The notes: generated by a model not told the origin, from the sequence alone. 64,000 nt of DNA from Prorocentrum cordatum (GCA_963575745.1 CAUYUJ010001369.1:1-64000), one strand, 5' to 3'; counted from the stretch's first letter, positions 11,991-23,439 are shown. Numbers and translations are program-made.

Positions 11991-12500
11991 AAGCAGATAG
12001 AATCCGAGGTTGGGAAAAAGAGATCGAGGTGAACAAGAGACACCCCGCCAAAAAATCGTGTTCGGTGTCGTGTCGTGCGTGTGGGCGAGGCGCAGCTGCG
12101 TCGGCGGGCGAGAGGAATGAACCCGCCGTGCTTGGGCAAAACCGAGCAAAATTTTGCTGCGCCCCCCTGTTGGCCAATAGTTGCCCGGGGGTGTCCCGCG
12201 GTGTCCCGTGGTGTGACCGAATCCAAGGTTGGGAAAGAGATCGAAGTGAACAGGAGTCCCCCCGCCAGGACATAGTTTTCGGTTTCGTGTTCGTGTCGCG
12301 CGTGTGGGCGCGGCGAAACTGCGTCGGAAGGCGAGAAGACAGAACCATCTGTCCTTACGGCAAAACCGGGCCAAACTTTGCTGTGCCCCCCGGTTGGCCA
12401 ACAGTGGACCGGGGGTGTCCCGCGGTGTCCCGTGGTGTCGCTCCCCGTTGGCCAGCGGTGGCTTGGGGGTGTCCCGCGGTGTCCCGCGGTGTCCCGTCGT
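11991..12500 (+). repeat. Dispersed 'GGTGTCCCGC' repeat, copies B and C
   Basis: Two tandem copies of about 220 bp. Each has GAGGTTGGGAAA, GATCGAGGTGAACA, GTTTTCGGTTTCGTGTTCGT (copy B degenerate), a GCTGCGTCGG segment, GCAAAACCG, and then GGTGTCCCGCGGTGTCCCGT decamers. Copy A lies 1.5 kb upstream in the same orientation. Confidence 0.8.
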
Positions 12501-12795
12501 GTCTGGTGCTGTGCGATGTTGTGCTGTGCTGTGCTATGCCATGCTGTACAATGCTTCGATATATTACCAGTGCCATGCTAAGCTACGCGGTGCGATGCAA
12601 TGCGATACTATGCTGTGCGATGCGATGCTATGCTACGACATGCTGTGCCATGCGATGAAATGGTATTATATGCGATGCGGTGCGATGATGTGACATGCTA
12701 TGTTATGCTTCGCTACGCGATGTTCGTCTATGCTGTGCTGTGCGATGCTATGCAATGCTATGCTCTGCTCTGCTGTGCGATGCAATGCTCTGTTG
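12501..12795 (+). repeat. Degenerate 5-bp periodic (NNTGC)n tract
   Basis: TGC recurs about every five bases with varying neighbours (GTGCTGTGCTATGCCATGCT and similar). It behaves as a diverged pentanucleotide array about 290 bp long. Short stop-free frames through it are not credible genes. Confidence 0.75.
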
Positions 12796-13254
12796 TAGTT
12801 CCAGTTAGCCCCTTTTCCTCCCCCCACCACCACACGCACAACCTCCTTATCACCCGCAGGGTGGTCGCACATGAGACCGGTGCGGGAGCTCCGACGAACC
12901 CCATCCAGGATTCGTCGTGAAAAACGTTTTTTGTATAGTTTTTGGCCGGTTTTCCGTTGGAAGATTTGTATAAAAACCTTCCATCAACCTTCCAAAACAA
13001 CCTCCCAAAAACCTCCCAAAAACCTTCAACAAAAACCGTCCGAAAACCTCAACAACCTTCCGAGGAGAAACAAACAACTTCCAACATGTAGCGAAACCGC
13101 CCAATACATTCCAAACACCTTCCGGAAACCTTACAGAAAATATTCCGAACAACTTCCGGAAACCTTCCAACAACCTTCCAAACAACCTTCCAAAAACCTT
13201 CCAAAGAAACCTTCCGAAAAAAATCTCTCACACACACACACACAACAACAAAAC

Positions 13255-13255
<1 letters not shown>
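12796..13255 (+). repeat. Spacer and ACCTTCCAAA decamer array
   Basis: 12796-12950 is mixed sequence. 12960-13220 consists of ACCTTCCAAA/ACCTTCCGGA near-decamers, on the opposite strand to the GGAAGGTT-rich 51-bp minisatellites at 19385-20790 and 32105-32780. An (AC)n run follows. Confidence 0.7.

Positions 13256-13338
<83 letters not shown>
13256..13338 (+). repeat. Poly(A) tract, 83 bases
   Basis: Uninterrupted A run ending exactly where the left end of composite copy 3 begins (CGAAGGACCCAACC). Copy 1 also has a shorter A run just outside its left end. Confidence 0.97.
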
Positions 13339-13339
<1 letters not shown>

Positions 13340-15576
13340 GAAGGACCCAACCATATGCAGGTGTGAGTACCGCAATTGTGATTCCCTTTTTCGGTGGTGA
13401 TCCCTATGGGGCAACACACCGTGCTAGCGGTGTGCCGAAATGAATGGCGTGGTACACAACGCGAACGAAAACGATTCATCTGAGTACGTAGGGAGACTGA
13501 GCGCGGGTGAATCTGAGCGCGAGTGCGTCTGACTGTGAATGAATCTGCGTGCGAGCGAGTCTACGTGCATGAATGCGAGTATGCCAACGCATGGTGCAAT
13601 TGTATAGGAATGCTAATAGTTTGTGAATGACTACCTCTGGGTACTCGCGACGCTGGGCGTGGCCGCCGCAAGGAGCTTCCCCGGGACTCCCCGACGGCAT
13701 CGCCCGCGCGCCGCAACGCCGCCGCGAGGATCGCGCCCGCTTCCTCCCCTTCTTTTACTCCCTCTTTGCCCGCGCACTCAAAAGTCCAAAGCTGCGGGCG
13801 CACCGCAGCGCGGAGTCCCAGCGACGCGCGCAGGTCGCCCAGAGGGGTCCCAGCGACGCGCGCGGGTCGTCCGCTGCGCGCAGCAAAGAGAGCTAGCTGG
13901 CTGGCTGATAGCAGGCAAGGCTCTTGCCGCTGGGCAGAGCGACGACGGGCGAGGGAGGCGCGGAACTCCGACGGCCTCCGACGGAGGTGTACTGGGTGGG
14001 GGAGACGCGTGCGGACTGCGCCACGGGGACCTTCGGTGGAGCTCCCTATGGGGCCACGAAACGCGTGAAGGGTGTGCCGAAATGGGTGTGCGGGACGCAT
14101 GCGGGCACGCCCACTGGGACCTTCGGTGGAGCTCCCCATGGGGCCACGAAACGTGTGAGGGGTGCGCCGAAATGGGCGTGCGGGACGCATGCGGGCACGC
14201 CCACTGGGACCTTCGGTGGAGCTCCCTATGGGGCCACGAAACGTGCGAGGGGTGTGCCGGCATGGGTGTGCGGGACGCATGCGGGCACACCCACTGGGAC
14301 CTTCGGTGGAGCTCCCTATGGGGCCACGAAACGTGTGAAGGGTGTGCCGAAATGAGTGTGCGGGACGCATGCGGGCACACCCACTGGGACCTTCGGTGGA
14401 GCTCCCTATGGGGCCACGAAACGTGTGAGGGGTGTGCCTAAATGGGTGTGCGGGACGCATGCGGGCACACCCACTGGGACCTTCGGTGGAGCTCCCTATG
14501 GGGCCACGAAACGTGTGAGGGGTGTGCCGAAATGGGTGTGCGGGACGCATGCGGGCACACCCACTGGGACCTTCGGTGGAGCTCCCTATGGGGCCACGAA
14601 ACGTGCGAGGGGTGTGCGAAATGGGGTGTGCGGGACGATGCGGGCACACCCACGGGACCCCTTCGGTGGAGCCCCTATGGGGCAGCGAAGCGCGCGAGGG
14701 GTGTACCAACATGGGTGACGGGGACGCATGCGGGCAGCACCATGCGGGCCTTGGGTGGGGTTCCCCATGGGGCCACGAGACGCGTGAGGGGTGTGCCGAA
14801 ATGGGTGGCGGGGACGCATGCCGAGCCGCGTCGGAACCCACTGGGGGACCTTTCGGGCGGGAGGCTTCCCCATGGAGGCCACGAAACGTTGCGAGGGGTG
14901 CGCAATGGGAGTGTGCGGGACGGATGCGGGACGCATGCGGGAACACCCACTGGGACCTTCACTGGAGCTCCTTATGGGGCCACGACACGTGTGAAGAGTG
15001 TGCCGAAATGAGTGTGCGGGACGCATGCGGGCACACCCACTGGGACCTTCGGCGGAGCTCCCTATGGGGCCACGGAACGTGTGAGGGGTGTGCCGAAATG
15101 GGCGTGCGGGACGCATGCGGGCACACCCACTGGGACCTTCGGTGGAGCTCCCCATGGGGCCACGAAACGTGTGAGGGGTGTGCCGAAATGTGTGTGCGGG
15201 AAGCATGCGGGCACACCCACTGGGACCTTCGGTGGAGCTCCCTATGGGGCCACGAAACGTGCGAGGGGTGTGCCGAAATGGGTGTGCGGGACGCATGCGG
15301 GCACACACACTGGGACCTTCGGCGGAGCTCCCTATGGGGCCACGAAACGCGTGAGGGGTGTGCCGACACGGGTGTGCGGGACGCATGCGGGCACACCCAC
15401 TGGGACCTTCGGCGGGGCTCCCTATGGGGCCACGAAACGTGCGAGGGGTGTGCCGAAAAAGGGCGCGCCGGAAGGAGGAGGAGGAGGGGGGGGGGAGGAG
15501 GAGAGGAGAGGAGGAAAGGAGGACGCGGGACACCGTCTCTTCAAAACGAGGACCCAACACCACAGGATGGCTAGGA
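13339..15576 (+). mobile_element. Composite tandem-array element, copy 3
   Basis: The left end CGAAGGACCCAACCATATGC abuts the poly(A). A first degenerate unit (13397-13442) is followed by ~540 bp of non-array sequence (13443-13985), then about 15 units, mostly 90 bp (13986-15460), with CTTCGGTGGAGCTCCCTATG, ACGTGTGAGGGGTGTGCCG and GACGCATGCGGGCAC. The units at 14640-14935 are rearranged. A GGA-rich segment precedes the right end CACCGTCTCTTCAAAACGAG and then GGATGGCTAGGAA. The 540-bp segment contains no recognisable gene; it may be a later insertion. Confidence 0.8.
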
Positions 15577-15969
15577 AACAGAACCTTACAAACACCTCCC
15601 CAAAACCTTTCCAACACCTTCCTCAGGAAGTATCCAGGTGGGGTTGGCCCAACTTCAAACCACCTTCCGGAGAGAAGTTTTAAGAAGTGTGTGTGTGTGT
15701 GTGTGCATGTGTATATATATATACATACATACATACATACATACATACATACATGCATAAATGTATATATATACATATGTATGGTAGCCCCCCCCCCCCC
15801 ACCCCCCACATGATCATACATATTTCTTTTTTTTGCGATTCCTCTTCCTCGCGCGCCCTGGGGGGGGGGCCTGGGGCTTCCTGGGGCTTCCTGGGGCCTC
15901 CTGGGCTTCCCGAGTCTTCCGAAACGCTCCCTGGGACTTCCCGAAGCCTCCTGGGGCTGCCGAAACACT
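15577..15969. other. Spacer with (GT)n, (CATA)n and CCTGGGGCTT repeats
   Basis: A (GT)n run at 15686-15706, a (CATA)n run at 15720-15755, a C run near 15788, and CCTGGGGCTT decamers at 15857-15960 leading into the palindrome. Confidence 0.6.
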
Positions 15970-16520
15970 GCCCTGGTGAAAAACGCTGAGTTTTCCTGAT
16001 ATTCCTGACCATCCCAGGGATTACCCCTGAGAAAACGCTGTGTTTTCTTGAAATTCCTGATATTCCTGACATTTCCAGAGACTACCCAGGCGCCGAAGCC
16101 TCCTGGGGCTGCCGAAACATTGCCCTGGTGGAAAACGCTGTGTTTTCCTGCTATTCCTGACCTTCCCAGGGATTACCCCTGAGAAAACGCTGCGTTTTCC
16201 TGATATTCCTGATATTCCTGACATTTCCAGAGACTACCGTGAGCCTGCAGGGTAGTCTCTAGAAATGTCAGGAATATCAGGAATATCAGGAAAACACAGC
16301 GTTTTCTCAGGGGTAATCCCTGGGAAGGTCAGGGATATCAGGAAAACACAGCGTTTTCCACCATGGCAATGTTTCGGCAGCCCCAGGAGGCCTCGGCGCC
16401 TGGGTAGTCTCTGGAAATGTCAGGAATATCAGGAATATCAGGAAAACACAGCGTTTTCTCAAGGGTAATCCCTGGGAAGGTCAGGAATATCAGGAAAACA
16501 CAGCATTTTTTCACCGGGGC
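15970..16520. repeat. ~550-bp imperfect palindrome of two 152-bp units per arm
   Basis: The left arm ends at AGAGACTAC (16229-16237) and the right arm starts at GTAGTCTCT (16252-16260), leaving a loop of about 15 bases. In both arms the AGAGACTA/TAGTCTCT landmark repeats at 152 bp (16077 and 16229; 16253 and 16405). Each unit has a nested motif: TCAGGAATATCAGGAA, CAGCGTTTTC, GGGTAATCCCTGGGAAGG. Confidence 0.9.
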
Positions 16521-16624
16521 CATCTCTGGGAAGATCTTGGAAATCTGGAAAATCTGGTAAACGGTATTTTCTCAAGAGCAGGAGGATGATAATCAAATCG
16601 TGTAGCTTCAACAGGGCAGCGTTG

Positions 16625-18450
16625 GCCGTCGGCTGTCCCCCGTCAGTTGTGAACGCAGCTCCCCAATCAGTTCTGCGAGCAGCCTCCTGCTACGAAACAT
16701 TACTCGCAAAACTAGCTGTGAACGCCGCTCCACACCTAGTTTTGTGAGTGATGTCTTCCTCCTCACCCTCGTCATGCTCCTCACCCTCCTCTTCTTCCTC
16801 CTCCTACTCCTCCTGCTCCTCCCCATCCTTCCTCCTCCTTCTTTTCTTCACTCAACCCCACCTCTCCGCCTCATGGCGTCACTCGCAAATCTAGTTGCGA
16901 ACGCAGCTCCGCAACTAGTTTTGCGAGCAGCCTCCTGATAAGAGTCATTACTCGCAAATCTAAATGTGAACGCCGCTTCACACTTAGTTTTGTGAATAAG
17001 GTGTTGCTCCTCACCTTCGTCATGCTCCTCACCCTCCTCTTCTTCCTCCTCCTACTCCTCCTGCTCCTCCCCCCTTCCTCCTCCGTCGTTTCTTCACTCT
17101 ACCCCCACCTCTCCGCTTCGTGGCGTCACTCGCAAATCTAGTTGTGAACGCAGCTCCACAACCAGTTTTGTGAGCAGCCTCCTGCTACGAAACATTACTC
17201 GCAAAATTAGCTGTGAACGCCGCTCCACACCTAGTTTTGTGAGTAAGGTGTTGCTCCTCACCCTCGTCATGCTCCTCACCCCTCTTCTTCCTCCTCCTAC
17301 TCCTCCTGCTCCTCCCCCCTCCTTCTTCTTTTCTTCACTTTACCCCCACCTCCCCGCTTCGCGGCGTCACTCGCAAATCTAGCTGTGAACGCAGCTCCCC
17401 AATCAGTTCTGCGAGCAGCCTCCTGCTACGAAACATTACTCGCAAAACTAGCTGTGAACGCCGCTCCACACCTAGTTTTGTGAGTAAGGTGTTGCTCCTC
17501 ACCTTCGTCATGCTCTTCACCCTCCTCTTCTTCCTCCTCCTACTCCTGCTGCTCCTCCCCCCTCCTCCTTCTTTTCTTCACTTTACCCCCACCTCTCCGC
17601 TTCGCGGCGTCACTCACAAATCTAGTTGTGAAGGCAGCTCCCCAATCAGTTTTGCGAGCAGCCTCCTGCTACGAAACATTACTCGCAAAACTAGCTGTGA
17701 ACGCCGCTCCACACCTAGTTTTGTGAATGATGTATTCCTCCTCACCCTCGTCATGCTCCTCGCCCTCCTCTTCTTCCTCCTCCCACTCCTCCTGCTCCTC
17801 CCCATCCTTCCTCCTCCTTCTTTTCTTCACTCAACCCCACCTCTCCGCTTCATGGCGTCGCTCGCGAATCTAGTTGCGAACGCAGCTCCGCAACTAGTTT
17901 TGCGAGCAGCCTCTTGATAAGAGACATTACTCGCACAACTAAATGTGAACGCCGCTCCACACCTAGTTTTGTGAGTAAGGTGTTGCTCCTCACCTTCGTC
18001 ATGCTCCTCACCCTCCTCTTCTTCCTCCTCCTACTCCTCCTGCTCCTCCCCCCTTCCTCCTCCTTCGTTTCTTCATTCTACCCCCACCTCTCCGCTTCGT
18101 GGCGTCATTCGCAAATCTAGTTATGAACGCAGCTCCACCACCAGTTTTGTGAGCAGCCTCCTGCTACGAAGCATTACTCGCAAAACTAGCTGTGAACGCC
18201 GCTCCACACCTAGTTTTGTGAGTAAGGTGTTGCTCCTCACCTTCGTCATGCTCCTCTCCCTCCTCTTCTTCCTCCTCCTACTCCTCCTGCTGCTACGGCT
18301 CCTGATCACTCAGCCCCCTCCTCTCCACTTCGAGGCGTTACCCTCCAATCTAATTGCGAATGCAACTCCACAACAAACCTTGCGAGCACCCTTCCGCTAC
18401 GAATCATTATTCACAAAACTTGTTGTGAACGCCGCTCCACAGCTAGGAAG
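16625..18450 (+). repeat. ~245-bp satellite, about 7 units
   Basis: Landmarks TACGAAACATTACTCGC or TAAGAGWCATTACTCGC at 16691, 16939, 17186, 17427, 17670, 17918 and 18165 give periods of 241-248 bp. Each unit holds a hairpin (CTCGCAAAACTAG ... CTAGTTTTGTGAG), a second similar hairpin (TCGCAAATCTAG ... ACTAGTTTTGCGA) and a CTCCTCCTACTCCTCC-type tract. Units alternate between two variants (TACGAAA and TAAGAG), so a higher-order arrangement is likely. Confidence 0.92.
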
Positions 18451-18690
18451 AGGCGGTGGAAAATGGGGGAGGATGTTGCTCAACTATGGCTGGTGCCACT
18501 GGAGCTCGGCATTCACCAGATGACGCGGAGGAGGGGGAGGAGAACAAGGGGCTCAATTTTGAGGAGTAGGGCAAATATGGTTTGGAGGAGAAGGTGGAGG
18601 AGGAGGTGGTGGAGGGGGAGGAGGAGGAGACGATGAGCAGGAGGACAAACATTGGGAGGAGGAGGAGAAGGAGGAGGAGGAAGAGGTGAA
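18451..18690. other. Purine-rich spacer
   Basis: GGA/GAG-rich on the plus strand from about 18520, i.e. the opposite purine strand to most CCT tracts here. No gene seen. Confidence 0.5.
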
Positions 18691-20785
18691 TGAGGATTCA
18701 GAGAAGGAGTTGTATTGCGTTTCAGTAATGATCCTTTTGCATAGGCTTTCAATACGAATCCTTTGCGTAGAGGCTCTCAATCGGAATCCTTGTGTAGAGG
18801 CTTTCAATAGGAATCATGTTGTAGAGGCTCCCAATGGGTATCTTACCGTGGAGGCTCTCAAAAGGAACCCTGTTGCACAGGCTCTCAATAGGAAGACGCG
18901 TGTATTGCGTTTCAAGCATAATCCTTTTGTATTGGCTTTCGATAGGAACCATTTGTGTAGATGTTATCAAAAGAAATCCTTGTGTAGAGGCTCCCAATAG
19001 GAATAACTGTGTAGGGGCTCTCGATCGGAATCCTTTTGCAGAGGTTCTCAATGTGAATATTTTTGGTGGAGGCTCTCAACAGGAATCCTTCGCACAGGCT
19101 CTCACTTGGAATACATTTGCCGTGGTTTTCAATAGGAATCCTTTTTTGTAGCGGCTTCCAATACGAATCCTGTTTGTAGAGGCTGTCAATAGGAATCATT
19201 ATGGAGAGGCTCTCAATAGGAATCCTTGCGTAGATGTTCTCAACAAGAATCACGTTTGTGGAGGCTCTCAATCGGAATTCTTGCGTAGAGGATCTGACTA
19301 GGAATTCTTGTTGTATTGGTTTTCAATCGGAATCCTTCTGCATTGCTTTTCGATTGGAATCCATTTGTAGAGGCTTTCAGTTGCAAGGTTCCACGAATCT
19401 CGGATTCTTCCTGACGAAGGTTGTAGGACAGTTTGTTTGGGAAGGTTCTGCGAATCCGGAATTCTTCCTGAGGAAGGGTTTGATATTTTTGTTTGGAAGG
19501 TTCCAGGAATCCTGGATTCGCCCTGAAGGCTTTAGGAAGGTTGTTTTGAAGGTTCCAGGAATCACGGATTCTTCCGAAGGAAGGTTTTAGGAAGGTGGTT
19601 TGAAAGTCTCTAGGAATCCTGGATTCTTCCCGAGGACGCTTTTACGAAGGCTTTTTGTTTGAAAGGTTCCAGGAATCCTGGATTATTCCTGAACAAAGTC
19701 TTAGGAAGGTTTTTTAAAGGGTCCAGGAATCCTGGATTCTTCCACAAGAAGGTTGTCGGAAGGTTTGTTGTCTGGTTTCAGGAATCACGGATTCTTCCGG
19801 GTGAGGGCTTTACAATGGTTGCTTGGAAGTTCCAGGAATGCTGAATTATTCCTGAAGAGGGCTTTAGGAAGGTAAGAAGTTTCGATCGGAGTCCTTTTGT
19901 AGAGGCTTTCAATAGGAATCCTTGTGTAAAGGCTTCCAATAGGAATCCATTCGTAAAAGGTTCTCGCCAAGCGTCCTTGCGTGGAATATTTGTGTATTGG
20001 CTTCCGCTAAGAATCCTTTTGTAGAGGCTCTCAATCGGAATCCTTGTGTAGAGGCTTTCAATCGGAATAATGTTGTATTGGCTTTCAATCGGAATCCTTT
20101 TGCACAGGCTCTCCATGGGACGAATCCTGTTGCACAGGCTCTCAAAATGAATTCATGTGTATGGGGTTTCAATAGGAATCCTTTTTATAGAGGCTCCCAA
20201 TAGGAACCCTTGAGTAAAGGCTCTCAATTGGAATCCTTTTGCACAGGCTCTCAAGAAGAATTATGTTGCAGAGGCTCTCACTAGGAATCCTTTCGTAGAG
20301 GCTCTCAATAGGAATCTTTGTTGTGGAAGCTCTCAATGGGAATCCTGTTGTCGAGGCTCTCAACAGGAATCCTTGTGTATCGACTTTCAATAGAATGCTT
20401 CTATACTGGCTTCCTATAGGAATCCTTGTTGTCGGGGTTCTTAGATGGAAGGTTCAGGAATCCTGGATTCTTCACGAGGAAGGTTTTAGGAAGGTTGTCT
20501 GGAAAGTTCCAGGAATCCTTGATTCTTCCTGAAGACGGTTTGAGAAGGTTTTGTGAAGGTTCCAGAAATCACGAATTCTTCCTGAGGAAGGTTTTAGGAG
20601 GGTGTTTGGTTTTTTTCTTCGAAGGTTCTAGGAATCTTGGATTCTTCCTGAGGAAGGTTTTAGGAAAGTTTTGTCGGAAGGTTCTGGGAATCCTGGATTA
20701 TCCGTGAGGAGGGTTTTAGGACGGTTTGCTTTGTAAGGTTCCAGGAATCCTGGATTCTTCCTGAGGAAGGTTTTAGGAAGGTTTG

Positions 20786-20790
<5 letters not shown>
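18691..20790 (+). repeat. Alternating ~28-bp and ~51-bp minisatellites (left block)
   Basis: Two families alternate: a ~28-bp unit with GAGGCTCTCAATAGGAATCC (about 18720-19385 and 19880-20435) and a ~51-bp unit with GGTTCCAGGAATCCTGGATT and CTTCCTGAGGAAGG (about 19385-19880 and 20435-20790). The same two families in the same orientation lie beyond the retrotransposon at 31000-32780. Short Lys/Ser/Arg-rich frames through them are repeat readings. Confidence 0.88.
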
Positions 20791-20823
<33 letters not shown>

Positions 20824-20900
20824 TATATACATATATCTCTATTATATTAGAACCATCGCGCGCGCTTCGCGCGCGCTCAGGTTCCAGCCCAGGCCGGGGG
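20791..20900. repeat. (TA)n/(CA)n tract and GC hairpin
   Basis: A (TA)n run into (AC)n, followed at about 20855-20880 by GCGCGCGC-TTC-GCGCGCGC, an 8-bp perfect stem with a 3-base loop. Confidence 0.85.
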
Positions 20901-23031
20901 GGCGCTGGACGATCTTGGACGTCGCTATCAAACACAGGCGCGCGACGGCATCTGAGGAGCTTCTGGGGTGTTCCGCATGCTTCGTCAACTGGCTGTTGGA
21001 GGCACCTCTTGGGTGCTTCTTGGGGGGGCATCTGAGGGTCCCTTGGGGGCATCGGTTCTGCAATCTGAAGCCGTCATTGGCCGTTTTGGCTGCGTGGAGG
21101 CCCGACTTGAGGCCACCTGCGGCCAAATTGAGGCAATCCGGAAGCCTCCCGGGGGCCTCCTGGAAGCAGTTTTGACGCATCGAGGGCACTCTTGGGCTAT
21201 TTTAAGACCTCTTGGACGTCTCCTGGGGACCTTTCGGGCTCGGGAAGCTTTTGGCGTCCTCGTCGGACCACTTGAGGGCCTCTTGCGGCCTCCTGTGGGT
21301 CTTTTGGGGGGAACGCTCTGCTGTTGGGTCGCGTTCCCCTTCTTTGTCCTCTCTTGGGGCTCTTGGGGCCCTCTCGGGCCGTCTTGGGCGCCTCAAGCAC
21401 CGTCTTGGGGCCCTCGCGGGCCGTCTTGGGGCCCTCTTGGAGGCCTCTTCCTCTATATTGGAGCGGCATTGGAAGCCTCTTGGGCCGTCTTGGAGCATCG
21501 GGATGCCAAAAGGCAGAAAAATTAAAACCCGTCAAAGCCCAATCGTAAAACAATGAGTTGTGCCTCTTGGGGCCACCTTGGGAGATCTCTTGGAACCTCG
21601 TCGGCCCTCTTGGGAGCTTCTTGGGGGCCTCTTGGATCCGATTGGGGGCCTCCTGGGACTTCCCGAGAACCTCTCGGGGTAGAAAGCTCGGATTCTCGGT
21701 TCATGTTTCCCTTCTTGGGCCTCTATTGGGGCCGTCTTGGGGCCCTCTCGGCGTCTGGCGCCTCCGGGCACCGCCTTGTGGGCCCTTGTGGGCCGCCAGG
21801 GCCTCGTGTAAGCTCTACGCGCTATCTTGGAGCGTCTTGCGACCTCTCCTCCACCCTCGTTCCCCCTCCTCTCCTCCTCCCCCCACCCTGCCTCTTCTCT
21901 CGGCCAGATCTACCACCTCCTCCTGCAGGCGTGTTCGAAGGCTCCCGCCGTAACATGCTAGTGCACAAGTGGGCTGTCAACTGCACCCGCCAACGTGCCC
22001 TGGAGGGTGGGTCAGAGAGGCCTCATGGTGTTGGTTTGGATCTCGTGGTTGGCCTGTCGGGGACGTCGTGAAGGCAGTTTCGCAGTTTCTCGGTAGCCGT
22101 TTTGGGACCGTTGTGGGGCCTCCTCGGGACTGTTTTGTGGCCTCTTTAGGCCTCGTTTGGGCCTCCTGGGTGCCTCTTGGGGGCCTCCTGGGGCCTCTTG
22201 GGGGCTCCTTGGGGCCCCCTGGGGCACTCTTCAAGCCGGAGGGTCGAATTTTGGAGTCGTGGTCCCCGTCTTGGGCGCATCTTGGGGCCGTCTTGGGGCT
22301 CTCTTGGGCTGTCTTGGGCGACTCTGGGGCCCTCTTGGGCCGTCTTGGGGCGCTCCTGGGGGCCTATTGGGCCGTCTTGGAACGTCGGACAGCCGAAAAG
22401 GCTGGAAGGCCAAAATCGTTCGAAAACCTTCGTAAAATTGACGATTTCGGCCTCTTGAAGCGCTCTGGAGAGGCGTCTTGAAGCGTCGTGGAGTGTCTTG
22501 GGGGGCCTCTCGGGCCGTCTTGGGCCTATCTTGGGCGTCCTGGAGCGGTCTTTCGGCGACTCGGGGCCCGCTTGGGCCGTCTTGGGGCTCTTTTCGCCCG
22601 TCTTGGGTGCGTTTTGGGCCGTCTTGGGGCCCTCCAGAGCCGCCTTGAGCCCCTCTTGGAAGCCTCTTGGGCTCTTTTGGGGCGTCCGCGGGGGGCCTTT
22701 GAGCCGTCGTGGAGCGTCGGAAAGCTGAGAAGGCAGGAAAAGCAAAATGTGTCCAAAACCTTCGAACAATTAACGATTTTGGCCTCTTGGGCCCCTCTGG
22801 GGGGGGCTCTTGGAGGCCTCTTGGAGCGTCTTGGGGGCCTCTTTGGCCGTCTGGGGCTGATCTTGGGGCCCTCTTGGCGCCCTCTTGGGCCTCCTGGAGC
22901 CTGCTGGGCCTGTCGTGGAGCGCTCTTGGGGCACTCTTGGGCCGCCTGGGCTGCTCCAGAGAGGCTCCAGGCCCCCCCCGTCCCGCCATGGGGGGTCGAG
23001 GCACCTGTCGTGGGGCCCCTGACCTCGCCCC

Positions 23032-23035
<4 letters not shown>
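20901..23035 (+). repeat. CTTGGG repeats at ~10.5-bp spacing with ~95-bp modules
   Basis: Long stretches in which (G/C)TCTTGGG(G)CC recurs every 10-11 bp, for example 22265-22385. Embedded are related modules at about 21455-21560, 22370-22460 and 22695-22785: GTCTTGGAGC or GAACGTCGG, then AAAAGGC, then a low-GC stretch with GAAAACCTTCG/CAAAACC, then ACGATTT and GGCCTCTTG. The many 60-200-residue frames here are stop-poor repeat readings. Confidence 0.75.
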
Positions 23036-23067
<32 letters not shown>

Positions 23068-23117
23068 CTATAAAAACGGATTTACTATCATTATATAATA
23101 AAATTATATATATATAA

Positions 23118-23360
23118 ATGCTTCTCTCACCTGTTTTTGTGCACTCCGCCAGGGAGCTTGTCAGGCCAGGACCTCTGGGGGCTACTCAGGGGTCATTCCA
23201 GGAGTTGGGAGAGGTCCCGTCCCTTCAGCGGCATCCAAGGGCCTCCCAACCCGCCTGGCACAGCCGTGGCGCTTAAGCACCCGCGCTGCGTCCCAGACGC
23301 GCTGGGCCCTTGCCCCGCCGGGAGGTTAAACGTCACCAACCCCTGAACCCCCTAGCTCTC
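23118..23360 (-). repeat. Split direct repeat B2 (3' terminus)
   Basis: Matches B1 at 23542-23785: GCTTCTCTCACCTGTTTTTG through AACCCCCTAGCTCTC. Differences are ATTCCAGG versus ATTCCTGG, and GGGCCCTTGCCCC versus ACACACTTGCACC. Confidence 0.93.
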
Positions 23361-23439
23361 GTCCTGGCAAATACTCGCGCGGAGGCAGGCACGGCCACGC
23401 GCGAGACGGTAGCAATGCTGCCCCCTGTCTGTGGGTGGG

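Noticed and set aside
3848-15576. CRISPR-like array, because of regular repeats
   Set aside because: There are no spacers: whole 77/90-bp units repeat head to tail, there are no cas genes, and the genome is eukaryotic.
13561-15968. 460-residue minus-strand frames across the 90-bp array, with a 30-residue peptide repeat
   Set aside because: 90 bp is divisible by three, so any stop-free unit gives a periodic peptide in every frame; conservation tracks DNA motifs, including palindromes, not codons.
22092-22108. GGTAGCCGTTTTGG, similar to part of the spliced leader
   Set aside because: It lies inside GCCGTCTTGGG-type repeats that yield this by chance, and the diagnostic CTCAAG end is absent.
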